Positions 17,327-25,937 of a stretch of DNA of 64,000 bases are shown piece by piece (within the stretch, counting starts at the first letter, position 1; the number at the start of each line of letters is the position of its first letter). This DNA comes from Dehalococcoidia bacterium (GTDB taxonomy: Bacteria; Chloroflexota; Dehalococcoidia; SZUA-161): positions 62,001-126,000 of the forward strand of contig JAUXAX010000001.1 in assembly GCA_030619685.1 (NCBI GenBank), in the 5' to 3' direction. The notes under the pieces are model-generated. The model was not told where the DNA came from and did no database searches. It was given only the letters and a program-made list of their open reading frames with translations. Position numbers and translations under genes: made by a program.

Positions 17327-17716
17327 ATGGATGTAGAGAAGGAACACTTCACCTGTGTAATCTGTCCCATCGGATGCGAGATTGATGTAGAGCTTCAGGA
17401 CAGCGATGTAGTCTCCATTGAAGGAAGCAAATGCGCAAAAGGGAAAGATTTCGTGTTGCAGGAACTGGAGGAGCCAATGCGCATATTAACCACAACCATT
17501 CGTATAGAAGGGGCAAAGTGGGCGATGCTTCCAGTTCGCACCGATAAACCAATCCCAAAGCGATTACTGTTCAGGGTAATTGAAGAGCTCGCAAGTATCG
17601 AATTGCGGGCACCTGTGAAGATGGCTGATGTGGTAATTGGAGATATTGCTGGCACCGGTGCAAATATTGTGGCCACCAGAAATATGAAACGCGAGAGGGA
17701 AGGCAAGTTCGTTTAG
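17327..17716 (+). CDS. DUF1667 domain protein
   Basis: Small Cys-containing protein of 129 aa that matches the DUF1667 pattern: FTCVICPIGCEIDVEL at the N-terminus, SKCAKGKDFVLQELEEP, then LTTTIRI and VRTDKPIPKR, ending in VIGDIAGTGANIVATR. The four cysteines (C-x2-C-x3-C and a later C) probably hold an Fe-S cluster. The family is nearly always next to GlpA-like and NAD-dependent flavoproteins, as here, and is presumed to be an electron-transfer subunit; the exact role is not established. It is the last gene of the six-gene operon and converges with the cyclase gene 52 bases away, with no clear hairpin terminator between. Confidence 0.85.
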   Translation: MDVEKEHFTCVICPIGCEIDVELQDSDVVSIEGSKCAKGKDFVLQELEEPMRILTTTIRIEGAKWAMLPVRTDKPIPKRLLFRVIEELASIELRAPVKMADVVIGDIAGTGANIVATRNMKREREGKFV

Positions 17717-17768
17717 GCTGATGTCTTCCTCACCAATTGCGGATGGCAGCTCAAGAAGCGAGTCCTTT

Positions 17769-20700
17769 TCAAGCCCCGTGCTGCTCCAAAACCGCTTGCG
17801 TCCTGCGCAGGTAGTAGTCCATCCCCATCTCCTTGAACTCAGCCTCGGCCTTCTTCAGGGTTTCCAGGGCCTTTTCCTTCTGGCCCGTATCGGCGTAGAG
17901 CTCACCCAAGTACAAATAGCCTTCAGAGCACAGCGGTATTAATTTCAATTCGTCCACAATCCTGATGCCATGCAGAATGCATTCCTCCGCTTTGTCAGCT
18001 TGTGATATGTCCGCTTTGCTCAATACCCTTCCCAGCCACATCCTTGACTCCGCTTCTACGCTTCTTTCATTATTCGTTTGCGCAAGCTCCAGGGCCTTCT
18101 CGACGCAGCTTCGAGCATTCTCCAGGTCACCTGAATCGAAATGAACATTACTTAATGCCCAATAGTGCAAAGACAAAACAAAGGGTAATCCGGTATCAGT
18201 CTGGGTTTTGAGGCCCCTCTCTATATGCTTCCGGGCGGTTTCCAGCTCCCCCAGCAAATAGTATCCGTAGCCTAAACTGGTCCAGGCCAGACCCAAAATG
18301 GCGACCATTTGTGTCTCCTCGCCATATCTAATAGCCTCTTGCGAATGTTCTATTAGCTTTTCCCCATCTCCCTTAACAAGGAACAGATTGCTGTAGTAGA
18401 ATTCTACAACGCCTATGCCATATAAGTCATTTATCTCGCGCGCGTAACGAAGGCCTTTCTCACAAAGGGCTTCTCCTTCCTCGAAATTTCCCAACGTCCC
18501 CATAGCAGTCCCATAATTTGCCAGAAGTACGGAATATACGTTAAGTCCCCTGCCAAAGGATTCAGATTCCCTTTGCGTACTCTCAAGCAAAGCAAGGACC
18601 CTGGGAGCCACCTCAGCCACTTTCAAAAACTGCGCTGCCCGGTTGTAGGAAACGCAAAGATCAAATGCAGTTGCAGCCATTAGTTCAATGTCCTGTATCT
18701 TTTCCGCCTCTTCGAAGCAATTCTCGCCATATTTCCTTCCCAGCAGGGGGTCTCCTCCAATTGTATAATAGAAGCCTATGTTGCTGTAGAAGTTTGCCAG
18801 ACTCCTTTCATCCCCGAGCTCCTTTGAGAGCCTTTCCCCCTCCTGGAGAATTTCGAGGGAATCTTCAGGGTAAGCAAGGCTCATTATTGGGAATGCCATC
18901 AAAAGACGAACTTCGATCCCTCTTCTCTTGTTCTCCTCGGTCTCGGGCAATTTGTTGAGCACGTTGATTGCCTCTTTGTAGAAGCGAAAGGCTTCCCAGA
19001 GAGAATAGCTTCGTACTGCTTTGTCCCCGGATAGCTTCAGATAATGGTAGGCCTTCTCCGAACCCTCGCTCCTGGAATAGTGATGGGCCAGCACCTCGTA
19101 GAAGTCCTCCAGCCGGTCCTGGTACAGCTCCTCTATGGCCTTCCCTATCCGTTCGTGAATCTCCTTCCTCCTCTTGAGGAGCAGGCTGTTGTAGGCTACC
19201 TCCTGAGTGAGGGCGTGCTTGAAGATGTACTCCAGCTCGGGAAACAGGCTCTTCTCATAGATGAACTCCAATCCCTGGAGGTTGAGCAGATATGATTTGA
19301 GCTCCTCTCCCATTCCCGTGATGGTGTTAAGGATGCGGTAGGCGAAGTCTCTCCCGATAACGGATGCCACCTGCATGGTCCGCTTGAGGTTGTCCTCCAG
19401 GCGGTCCATGCGGGCCGCGACGATCCCCTGGATGGTATCGGGCACCTGGATATCAGAGGCCTTCGTGCTCAACACATACTCGTGGTCCTTCTTCTGGATG
19501 GAGCCGTTCTCCAGCAGTGTATGGGTGAACTCCTCCATGAAGAGAGGGTTGCCCGCGGCTCTGTTCAAGACCAACTCCCTCAGCTCAGGCGCAACCTCTC
19601 CTTCCTCTAGGATGGACTGCACCAGCTCGGCGCTAGTCTTCATAGAGAGCTGATCAACCCAGATCTGGCTGTAGTATGACTTGCTGCCCCAGGTATGGGT
19701 GTATTCCGGCCGGTAAAGAAGGATCAGCAAGATGTGGGCGTTGGCCAGCCACCCGATGAGATAGGTCAAGAACTCCTCCGAGGTCCTATCAACCCAGTGA
19801 AGGTCCTCGATGGCGAGAACCAGGGGCCTGCTCTGACTCTCCCGGATCAGCAGGTCCCTGATGGCCTCGAAGGTCTTCTCCCTTCTCTGCTGAGGTTCCA
19901 GCTTGAGATATTCTTCATCGTCTACCTTCAGAGATAGGATGTCGTGCAACGGCGGCAGGACGTCCTTGAGCGTCTCATCGAGCTGGGCTGTCTTCTGTTC
20001 CGTCTTTTTCTTGATGACAAACTCCCGATCTCCCTCTTCGATATCAAAGTAAGCTCTCAGGATATCCAATATGGGCAGATAGGCCATGGAGCCCCCGTAG
20101 TGCAGACAGCGGCCCTGGAGGTAGGTATATTCCTTTTTGGGAAGCATTCCTCTCATCTCAAGGAAGAGCCTGGATTTGCCCACGCCGGCCTCGCCCACGA
20201 TGCCTACTACCTGGCCGGACCCTGATTGTGCTTTCTCGAAGGCTCCCTTAAGTGCTGCGATTTCCTTCTTTCGGCCCACGAACCTGGTAAGCCCCTTGGC
20301 GACTGCCGCCTCTATCCGTGTCTCAACCTCTCCCGCTTCTATGAGTTCGTACGCCTCCAGTGGTTCCTCTTTTCCCTTCACGCTTACTTTGCCGAGGGGC
20401 TCAAACCTGAAGAAATCCCTGGCCATCCTATGGGTATCTGCGGAAACGAGAATGGTGCCGGGGCTGGCCATGCCCTCCATCCTGGAGGCCAGATTAGTGG
20501 TATCCCCGATTGCGGTGTAATCCATCCTCAGGTCATTGCCTACCGAGCCTATGATCACCGGGCCGGAGTTGAGCCCCACCCGCATCTTGAACTCCACCCC
20601 GCACTCCCTCTCTATCTTCTCGCCGTATTCACCCATGACTCTCTGCATCGCCAGGGCGGCGTAGCAGGCACGCTGGGCGTGGTCCTCGTGAGCTATAGGG

Positions 20701-21140
20701 GCACCGAAGAGGGCCATGACGCCATCGCCGGTGAATTTATCGATGGTGCCTTCATGCTTATGGATCTCGTCCATGAGGAGCTTGAAGCAGCCGTCCATGA
20801 TCTGGTGGACCTCCTCAGGGTCGAGCTTCTCGGATATGGAGGTATAGTTTGCCACATCGGTGAAGAGCACCGTCACCAGCTTGCGCTCCCCCTCTATGTC
20901 GCTGCGAGTAGTGAGGATTTTATCGGAGAGGAATTTGGGAGTGTAGGTCTGGGGCTGGGAGTAGTCGATTGGAGGTGCTGGCTTGGCCTCAGTTAGGTCA
21001 TGGCCGCAGTCACCACAGAATTTCCTGCCCAAGGGGATGTCAGCTCCGCACTCGGGACAAACCAGTTCCAGCTTGGCCCCACATTCCTCACAGAACTTAA
21101 CCCCTTCACGATTATCAAACTGGCATTTTGGGCATTTCAT
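17769..21140 (-). CDS. Zinc ribbon / class III adenylate cyclase / AAA ATPase / TPR signalling protein
   Basis: Large 1123-aa cytoplasmic protein. Residues 1-50 are a double zinc ribbon (four CxxC pairs). The cyclase catalytic domain spans about 85-265 with metal aspartates D95 (FTDVANYT) and D139 (KFTGDGVMALFG), ATP-selecting K135 and D213, and transition-state N216 and R220, so it looks catalytically intact and ATP-specific. An AAA_16/ORC-like NTPase follows, with Walker A GEAGVGKS at 316-323 and the IEDLHWVDR Walker B region. The last about 400 residues are tetratricopeptide repeats. The architecture is common in Chloroflexota and actinobacteria; the TPR/AAA part presumably senses a ligand or partner and controls cAMP formation. 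It has its own good promoter and is a single-gene unit. Confidence 0.88.
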   Translation of the reverse strand: MKCPKCQFDNREGVKFCEECGAKLELVCPECGADIPLGRKFCGDCGHDLTEAKPAPPIDYSQPQTYTPKFLSDKILTTRSDIEGERKLVTVLFTDVANYTSISEKLDPEEVHQIMDGCFKLLMDEIHKHEGTIDKFTGDGVMALFGAPIAHEDHAQRACYAALAMQRVMGEYGEKIERECGVEFKMRVGLNSGPVIIGSVGNDLRMDYTAIGDTTNLASRMEGMASPGTILVSADTHRMARDFFRFEPLGKVSVKGKEEPLEAYELIEAGEVETRIEAAVAKGLTRFVGRKKEIAALKGAFEKAQSGSGQVVGIVGEAGVGKSRLFLEMRGMLPKKEYTYLQGRCLHYGGSMAYLPILDILRAYFDIEEGDREFVIKKKTEQKTAQLDETLKDVLPPLHDILSLKVDDEEYLKLEPQQRREKTFEAIRDLLIRESQSRPLVLAIEDLHWVDRTSEEFLTYLIGWLANAHILLILLYRPEYTHTWGSKSYYSQIWVDQLSMKTSAELVQSILEEGEVAPELRELVLNRAAGNPLFMEEFTHTLLENGSIQKKDHEYVLSTKASDIQVPDTIQGIVAARMDRLEDNLKRTMQVASVIGRDFAYRILNTITGMGEELKSYLLNLQGLEFIYEKSLFPELEYIFKHALTQEVAYNSLLLKRRKEIHERIGKAIEELYQDRLEDFYEVLAHHYSRSEGSEKAYHYLKLSGDKAVRSYSLWEAFRFYKEAINVLNKLPETEENKRRGIEVRLLMAFPIMSLAYPEDSLEILQEGERLSKELGDERSLANFYSNIGFYYTIGGDPLLGRKYGENCFEEAEKIQDIELMAATAFDLCVSYNRAAQFLKVAEVAPRVLALLESTQRESESFGRGLNVYSVLLANYGTAMGTLGNFEEGEALCEKGLRYAREINDLYGIGVVEFYYSNLFLVKGDGEKLIEHSQEAIRYGEETQMVAILGLAWTSLGYGYYLLGELETARKHIERGLKTQTDTGLPFVLSLHYWALSNVHFDSGDLENARSCVEKALELAQTNNERSVEAESRMWLGRVLSKADISQADKAEECILHGIRIVDELKLIPLCSEGYLYLGELYADTGQKEKALETLKKAEAEFKEMGMDYYLRRTQAVLEQHGA

Positions 21141-21737
21141 TTGTATTGCGCTCAGCAGAATTGAACAGTTACGTCATGTGGGCACATCGTAAACACTTGA
21201 TGGGCAGTTGTCAACGGCTATTGACGGTTGCCGATAATGCCCACGGGCTATAGGTCTTTCGGCGATAACTCAGACAACGCTCGAAGTTGAATCCTTGATC
21301 TTCGACATCGTCACAGGTGGAGATTCGAGGGCATCGAAATTGGCGATGAAGAGATTGCTCATGTCCGAACGGAATTGCCGTCAGAAAGTCAACAACGATT
21401 CTGCTGCTTGCTTGAGGCATGTATCATAGCACAAGGGGTCTGTAGAAGAAAGCTCAATGACAGCAAACTTGCTGCATTCACCTTCTTTGGATGTCTGGCA
21501 GATTACGTGCACCGCAATCGGTATGTTATACTTGTGGTCGATAGGGCCTCATGCGTTTCGCCAGCCTCGAACCTTACTCCCCAGGAGAGCGCGGGACTCG
21601 CGACCTAATCGTATCTGACTATGTGTTTCGCATCTTATAAGAACCGGTGGGATGCTGGTTGAAGGCCTTAACAGGGTGGCAAAATAATCATTGAATGCAT
21701 AGCGCTTGACAGGCACTGTGCGTTCGGGGAGGGTAAG
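21141..21737. other. Intergenic region upstream of the cyclase gene
   Basis: 597 bases. The cyclase promoter sits near the left end together with a GTCAA-N6-TTGAC dyad at 21210-21225 that overlaps its -35 element and could be an operator. The remainder shows no persuasive ORF, RNA or repeat; a TTGACA at 21704-21709 before the QueG-like pseudogene lacks a matching -10 element. Confidence 0.35.
21186..21214 (-). promoter_or_regulatory. Sigma70-type promoter of the adenylate cyclase gene
   Basis: Minus-strand TTGACA (21209-21214, 6/6) with 17 bases to TACGAT (21186-21191, 4/6). The predicted start near 21179 leaves a leader of about 39 bases. An inverted repeat GTCAA-N6-TTGAC covers the -35 element, a position suited to repression. 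Confidence 0.5.
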
Positions 21738-22673
21738 ATGAGAACTGACGTGAGACTTACTAACGAGATGGAGTCCTTCATCATCAATCAGGGCGCGGAC
21801 CTGGTGGGAATTGCTCCTGTAGAGCGCTTCCAAGATGCTCCTGAAGGGTACGGACCGAATAGCTACATGCCAGATGCCACCTGCGTCATATCTATCGGCG
21901 TTCACCTCGCTGATGGAATATGTGATGTTTGGGGAGAATATAGCGAGCCCGGCAAGTCTATAGGACCCTACCTGTTTTATGGATACGGCCTAGTGAACTT
22001 GGAACTGGGCCGTATTGCCAACCTGGCAGCCAAACGCTTGGAATACAGGGGCTACAAAAGCCTGACCTTTCCCCCAACTTGGACTATCGCCATGTATCGT
22101 TCGATTGGGCTACTCCAACCGCACTATATCGGTGCCGATTTCTCGCATAGGCATGCCGCTACGGCTGCTGGCTTGGGGGAGATTGGCTGGAACGGTCTGG
22201 CTGATACCCCCAGTCTTTGGTGCTAGGGTGAGATTCAACTCAGTCATCACCAATGCTCCTCTGGCGCCAAGCCCGATGTACCAGGGGACAGCCCTTTGCC
22301 AACCCGACCGCTCTGTGGGTATCTGTGCGTTGGAGGCTGTCCGGCTGAGGCCCTTTCTTCCACTGAGAGCCGCCAGGCAAGCATCGGAGAACGTCGCTTC
22401 GAGCACTCCAAACTCGATATGATCCGCTGCATGTATGGAATCTATGCTCTGGTCAAGGGCTCTGGAAGCTTTGGAGGGGTGGAAATCCCCCCGGGGCCAG
22501 GGGACATCGAGCATTTCTGGCAGGCCAGGGAGCAACAGAATGGGCGCGATAGGGCCATGGTAGAAAACTGCTTCGGCATAATCTGCGGCGACTACTGTGG
22601 CAAGTGCCTTCACCAGTGTCCCGCTCACCTTTACTGGAGGGCAGGGGCCCGCCGGAGGAAGCCCAGGAAATAA
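21738..22673 (+). pseudogene. QueG/reductase-like 4Fe-4S protein with two compensating frameshifts
   Basis: Homology to the cobalamin/Fe-S reductase type represented by epoxyqueuosine reductase (QueG) runs across three segments. The first (21738 to about 22208) has GADLVGIAPVERF and the AAGLGEIGWNGLADTP motif. The reading then moves to the next frame for PVFGARVRFNSVITNAPL, and near 22290 returns to the original frame for LCGYLCVGGCPAEAL and CGKCLHQCP. In the starting frame a TAG occurs at 22224. One base appears to be gained near 22210 and one lost near 22290. Both Fe-S motifs are still readable, so the damage is recent or is a sequencing error. It is followed by another gene remnant, which favours real decay. 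Confidence 0.65.
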
Positions 22674-22691
22674 TATCCGGACTTCGTTTGT

Positions 22692-23054
22692 TTGAGGCCA
22701 CCAAGGGCAGCGACCAGGATGACACTGAGTGAGGAAGCAAAAGCTGGTTTCCAAAAGAGATATGAGGCTGGCCTGATAAACAAGGAACGACTGGATCTGA
22801 TATTGAGTATGCCCGGCCCCGAGTTCGTCCCCCCCATTGCAGTCTACCTGGCTAGTGATGAAGCAGGCACTATTAGTGGCAAAGTGTTCGGCTGTGGTGG
22901 CGGCTTGATTACCATCTACTCAGAGCCAGAGCCAATTAGAAGCATCGAGAAAGACTATAAGAAGGAAGGCCCCTGGACACTGGAAGAGCTAATGACACTC
23001 GTTCCTGAGAAGCTGACAGCGGGCTTGACCCCCCTGGTAACGCCGACAACGTAG
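22692..23054 (+). pseudogene. C-terminal remnant of a short-chain dehydrogenase
   Basis: Only the last third of an SDR protein remains: AATRMTL corresponds to the segment after the active site, and VPPIAVYLASDEAGTISG is the typical C-terminal YLAS-D-A motif, followed by WTLEELMTLVPEKL. The nucleotide-binding GxxxGxG region and the catalytic Ser-Tyr-Lys residues are missing, so the product cannot be an active dehydrogenase. The fragment lies directly after the frameshifted QueG-like gene and points to a local deletion. Confidence 0.65.
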
Positions 23055-23120
23055 TCAGGCATATCTGTCAAAACTGCAAGGTGTTGGCTTTAACCGGTTT
23101 CAGCATCGCACAAAGGGAGT

Positions 23121-23148
23121 TTGAAAAGGCGCAGGGATATGATAGAAT
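23121..23148 (+). promoter_or_regulatory. Candidate promoter for the 105-aa hypothetical gene
   Basis: TTGAAA (23121-23126) and TAGAAT (23143-23148) with a 16-base spacer; an overlapping TATGAT is an alternative -10. The predicted start near 23155 leaves about 30 bases to the GGGGGA site and the ATG at 23186. Confidence 0.4.
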
Positions 23149-23185
23149 AGCGCCAGGATTTACTCAGGCCAAAAGGGGGAACAGG

Positions 23186-23503
23186 ATGCAGCAGCGCAAG
23201 ATGATAGATATACCATTGGGCACTACGGTCAGGAGTTGGAACCGGGCACCGATCGATGGCGATTACGAGTTCATTGAGCATATAGCTTCTTCAGACTGCA
23301 GCCCTTCAGCTGAGGAACGCAAGGTCTACCTCTTTAGGGGAGAGCTGTTGCCTCCATGCAAGCGCTGTGGAAAACGGGGCATATGGAAACTAACCGAATA
23401 TAAGTTTGAGATACCCCCCGAGAGGGACAATACTGCGTTTGTCCTTAGGGAAGTCAGGGGTGATCGGCCTGACGTTTCTTATCCGTCCGGGACGAAGCAG
23501 TAA
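23186..23503 (+). CDS. Hypothetical protein with a central CxxC
   Basis: A 105-aa protein that I do not recognise. It starts MQQRKMIDIPLG behind a GGGGGA ribosome site; a longer frame from 23081 exists but would run through the candidate promoter, so it is not used. A PPCKRCGKRGIWKLTEY segment in the second half suggests a zinc knuckle or the edge of a YgiT-like zinc finger, with the charged, proline-rich tail typical of small regulatory or binding proteins. It is a single-gene unit bounded by its promoter and a strong hairpin. Confidence 0.55.
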   Translation: MQQRKMIDIPLGTTVRSWNRAPIDGDYEFIEHIASSDCSPSAEERKVYLFRGELLPPCKRCGKRGIWKLTEYKFEIPPERDNTAFVLREVRGDRPDVSYPSGTKQ

Positions 23504-23574
23504 CTTAGCCCGGGGGCGATCTTGACAAGGAGCGAAGTCAAACCTAGAGATACGATGCTGGTGCAGACCATAAG

Positions 23575-23607
23575 GCGAAGCTCGCTTGCAGTGCAAGCGA
23601 GCTTCGC
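23575..23607. terminator. Bidirectional hairpin terminator
   Basis: A perfect inverted repeat: GCGAAGCTCGCTTGCA (23575-23590), one base, then its exact complement (23592-23607). It lies between two convergent genes. The T-rich flank on the plus side is weak, so bidirectionality is inferred from position and stem strength. Confidence 0.7.
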
Positions 23608-23641
23608 TTCTAATTCAATTCCTATGTTGCCCAAAACCGGT

Positions 23642-24886
23642 CTACAGTCTCCTGCGCACGAGGTATGAGGCAAGGAACTTCCTGTCGATATTGGGTGTTC
23701 GGTACAGGGTAAAGATCATCGAATCGCGATACATGAGTTCCATAGGCCAGCCCTCCTCTCGCTCAATAGCGCGGGCCCCCATGAGCTCGATGCCCTTGAG
23801 GCAAGCCTCGAGGGCTGACGGAGCGGCCATCCGGAAAGCGAGGATAGCCCATTTGCCATGCAGCGCCTCCTGATCACCCTCATCCCAGAGCTTACACGCC
23901 TTAGCGCATATAGCACGACCAGCCTCAGCGTTGACCCACATATCTGCTATGGGGAAGTGGACGCCTTGATACTCGATAAGCGGATGGTCCCAGCGTATGG
24001 TACTCTGGGTGTAGTCCAGGACGAGCTTTATGGCGGCCTCCGAGACGCCCACAGCCTGAAACGCCTGATTGGCCATGTGCTTGTTCATGGCATCGACCAA
24101 GGCACGTAGCCCCTTGCCCTCGGGAGCTGCCAGGTACTTCTTATGCACCTTGCAATCCTTGAACATAATCTCAAAGCGAGCGCAACCCCACCTTGCTCCC
24201 ATGAGATCCCCTTCACGGCCCCGGATAATCCCAGGTGCATCATCGTTGACAATAAACATGGAAAGGCCGCTGGTACGCTTGGTTGGATCGGTTCTCATCA
24301 ATGCCAGATGCCACTGAAGCCCTACAGGACCTGGGGTACTCATTGTCATCCACCACTTGGGTCCGTTGAGCACATAATAATCTCCATCGAGAACTGCGCT
24401 GCCGCGCATCCCCCCCATATCAACACCCGATTCAGGGTCAGTGGCCATTACACAGCAAAATCCTCCGTCCAACGTTCGCTTGAAGTACTCGCGCTTGACA
24501 TCTTCATCCGGGGTCCATTTCTCGAGGATATGAACCCAGGGCTCGCCGTAGGCAAAGGCGTCATCGAGCCTGGGGGTAAAGCCCACTTTAGTGATCTCAG
24601 CCGACAGCAGGCTGCAGTCCAGAAGGTTCCAACCTGGCCCTCCATACTCCTTGGGTATAGTCCTGCCGTAGAACCCGGCGTCTATTATCCCTTTCATCAG
24701 GCCATAATAAGCGTCTGACATCTCTGTTATCGCCAGCATGCCGCCCAGGCGGTCCAGGCCCCTGCGGTTGGGCAACCACCACTCTTCGATTATGTCCCTG
24801 GCCTGTTCTAGCTTCTGGTACATCTCGGGCGTCCACTCTTCCGGATGGTCAGCAGGGTCATAAATATTAGGCTTCATCAAGTCCAT
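23642..24886 (-). CDS. Acyl-CoA dehydrogenase
   Basis: Flavoprotein of 414 aa catalysing alpha,beta-dehydrogenation of an acyl-CoA, passing electrons to ETF. The N-terminal helical domain contains GFYGRTIPKEYGGPGWN, the middle beta domain has CCVMATDPESGVDMGG and the YVLNGPKWWMTMS flavin segment, and the C-terminal helices start near FEIMFKDCKV. The usual catalytic glutamate of the short-chain family cannot be placed with certainty; R/E positions in IKLVLDYTQSTIRWDHPLIEYQGV follow the family pattern and suggest a DitU/CaiA-like subgroup. The gene stands alone on the minus strand behind a full-consensus promoter and a 128-base leader, suggesting high expression. Confidence 0.88.
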   Translation of the reverse strand: MDLMKPNIYDPADHPEEWTPEMYQKLEQARDIIEEWWLPNRRGLDRLGGMLAITEMSDAYYGLMKGIIDAGFYGRTIPKEYGGPGWNLLDCSLLSAEITKVGFTPRLDDAFAYGEPWVHILEKWTPDEDVKREYFKRTLDGGFCCVMATDPESGVDMGGMRGSAVLDGDYYVLNGPKWWMTMSTPGPVGLQWHLALMRTDPTKRTSGLSMFIVNDDAPGIIRGREGDLMGARWGCARFEIMFKDCKVHKKYLAAPEGKGLRALVDAMNKHMANQAFQAVGVSEAAIKLVLDYTQSTIRWDHPLIEYQGVHFPIADMWVNAEAGRAICAKACKLWDEGDQEALHGKWAILAFRMAAPSALEACLKGIELMGARAIEREEGWPMELMYRDSMIFTLYRTPNIDRKFLASYLVRRRL

Positions 24887-24910
24887 CTCTCCCTCCCTAG
24901 TATAATCTTA

Positions 24911-24948
24911 AGGATGTCTTATCTGGATAACAACGGCGTTATCATCCT
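24911..24948 (-). promoter_or_regulatory. Nested inverted repeat in the acyl-CoA dehydrogenase leader
   Basis: GATAAC (24926-24931), a 6-base loop and GTTATC (24938-24943) are flanked by AGGAT (24911-24915) and ATCCT (24944-24948), so an RNA hairpin with a one-sided internal loop can form about 25-60 bases before the start codon. It may be an operator or an RNA regulator; no known riboswitch class was matched. Confidence 0.35.
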
Positions 24949-25020
24949 AACAGTGACCTAGTGTGGGATTTCCTATTTGGTTGCTGATACACTGCGCTGC
25001 CATGCTGGCTGTTTACGCCA

Positions 25021-25050
25021 ATTATAGTGTCACTGCCCCCAGGGTGTCAA
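25021..25050 (-). promoter_or_regulatory. Full-consensus sigma70 promoter of the acyl-CoA dehydrogenase gene
   Basis: Minus-strand TTGACA (25045-25050) and TATAAT (25021-25026) are both 6/6, separated by 18 bases. The predicted start near 25014 is 128 bases before the ATG. It is the closest match to consensus seen in the window. Confidence 0.6.
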
Positions 25051-25559
25051 TTTTCATCGGAGGCTGAGAGCCGCTCATGCTGGTCTTTCAACCCGTTTTC
25101 TCGTTCATAGGGTACTGGCCTGACGTATTGGGGGCTATGTCCACGTACCCGCTTAATGTCGGGTAGCAGAAGATGATCATGCAGTGGCGAATGGCGTGGA
25201 CTGCCGCACTCCCCTCTACACTCTCAGCCCGACATATAAGTCCTTGATCTTATGAAACTGCAAAGCGGACTTTCGGACTTAGCATTATCCTTCATAGCAG
25301 CTTCAATCGAATCAGATAGTCCATACCACGCTGCAATCTCGCGGACTGCTACTCGCCTGCCGCTCTTGTCAAGTTCACCAATTGAATGAGATTAGAGTAG
25401 GATTGCGTTGTACTCGCGTCAAACTTTGCGGGTTCTAGCCACACAAAAACCACGAATATATAAGGCAAGCTGGTGTCAAGGTGTACGTCTTCGTTCCAGG
25501 AAAGGATGAGGCGAAATACGAGAGAGGTACGTTGGGGGCAAGTGTTAGTGCGTAGGCGT

Positions 25560-25937
25560 GTCTATAAAAGCTCTCAAGCCGCTCTCGGGCTCTCTCAACA
25601 GCTCAGTAGCAATTGGGCGAGGTCTACTCTGTAGGAGTTGGCCTTTTTGACCATGTCTGACCTTCCCGCTTGGGGAAGAGAGTCAATCTATGCTGAGAGC
25701 GAGCTGGCACTTTTAACCCACGCTATGTGCCCTTAGGTGGGGGCTGGAATCATCGAGGAAACGAAGAATATCCTCGCGCCAATATCTCCTATCACCGCGG
25801 TCGCCAACGCGGTAGAACTTCAGTATACCTTTATCGCTCCACCGCCTTACGCTGCAGATGCTAACCTGCAAGAGGTCTGCTACCTGCTGAACTGTCATCA
25901 TCCTTTCCTGATTTATCTCTGTCATAGTTCGCTGCAT
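25560..25937 (-). pseudogene. Truncated copy of the BldC/excisionase-like HTH gene
   Basis: The remaining ORF (25713-25937, 74 aa) keeps the full helix-turn-helix: MTVQQVADLLQVSICSVRRW, then KGILKFYRVGDRGDRRYWRE and ILRFLDDSS. It closely matches the gene at 27043-27477. A TAA at 25713 replaces the codon after the shared S-x-G, and the downstream bases to about 25560 still align with the C-terminal half of the longer copy (matching the sense of the APSKKARGG, LPRELESRS and LVDT segments) but contain further stops. So this is a duplicate whose tail has decayed; the 74-aa remainder has a GGAG site and could still make a DNA-binding protein. Confidence 0.65.

Larger units (their letters stand above)
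24887..25559. other. Leader of the acyl-CoA dehydrogenase gene and decayed intergenic DNA
   Basis: About 670 bases. The left part (24887-25014) is the inferred leader with a nested dyad, and the promoter is at 25021-25050. Farther right, a minus-strand stretch at 25224-25391 stays open for 56 codons with gene-like codon use (for example GELDKSGRRVAVREIAAWYG) but has no good start and I cannot name it; it may be a gene remnant. Nothing else was recognised. Confidence 0.35.

Noticed and set aside
20226..20996. 256-aa plus-strand open frame opposite the adenylate cyclase gene
   Set aside because: It mirrors the cyclase and zinc-ribbon coding sequence on the other strand; no independent signals.
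22105..22422. Separate gene in the second frame of the QueG-like region
   Set aside because: Only its middle part has protein likeness, and that part continues the flanking QueG-like sequence; it is explained by frameshifts.
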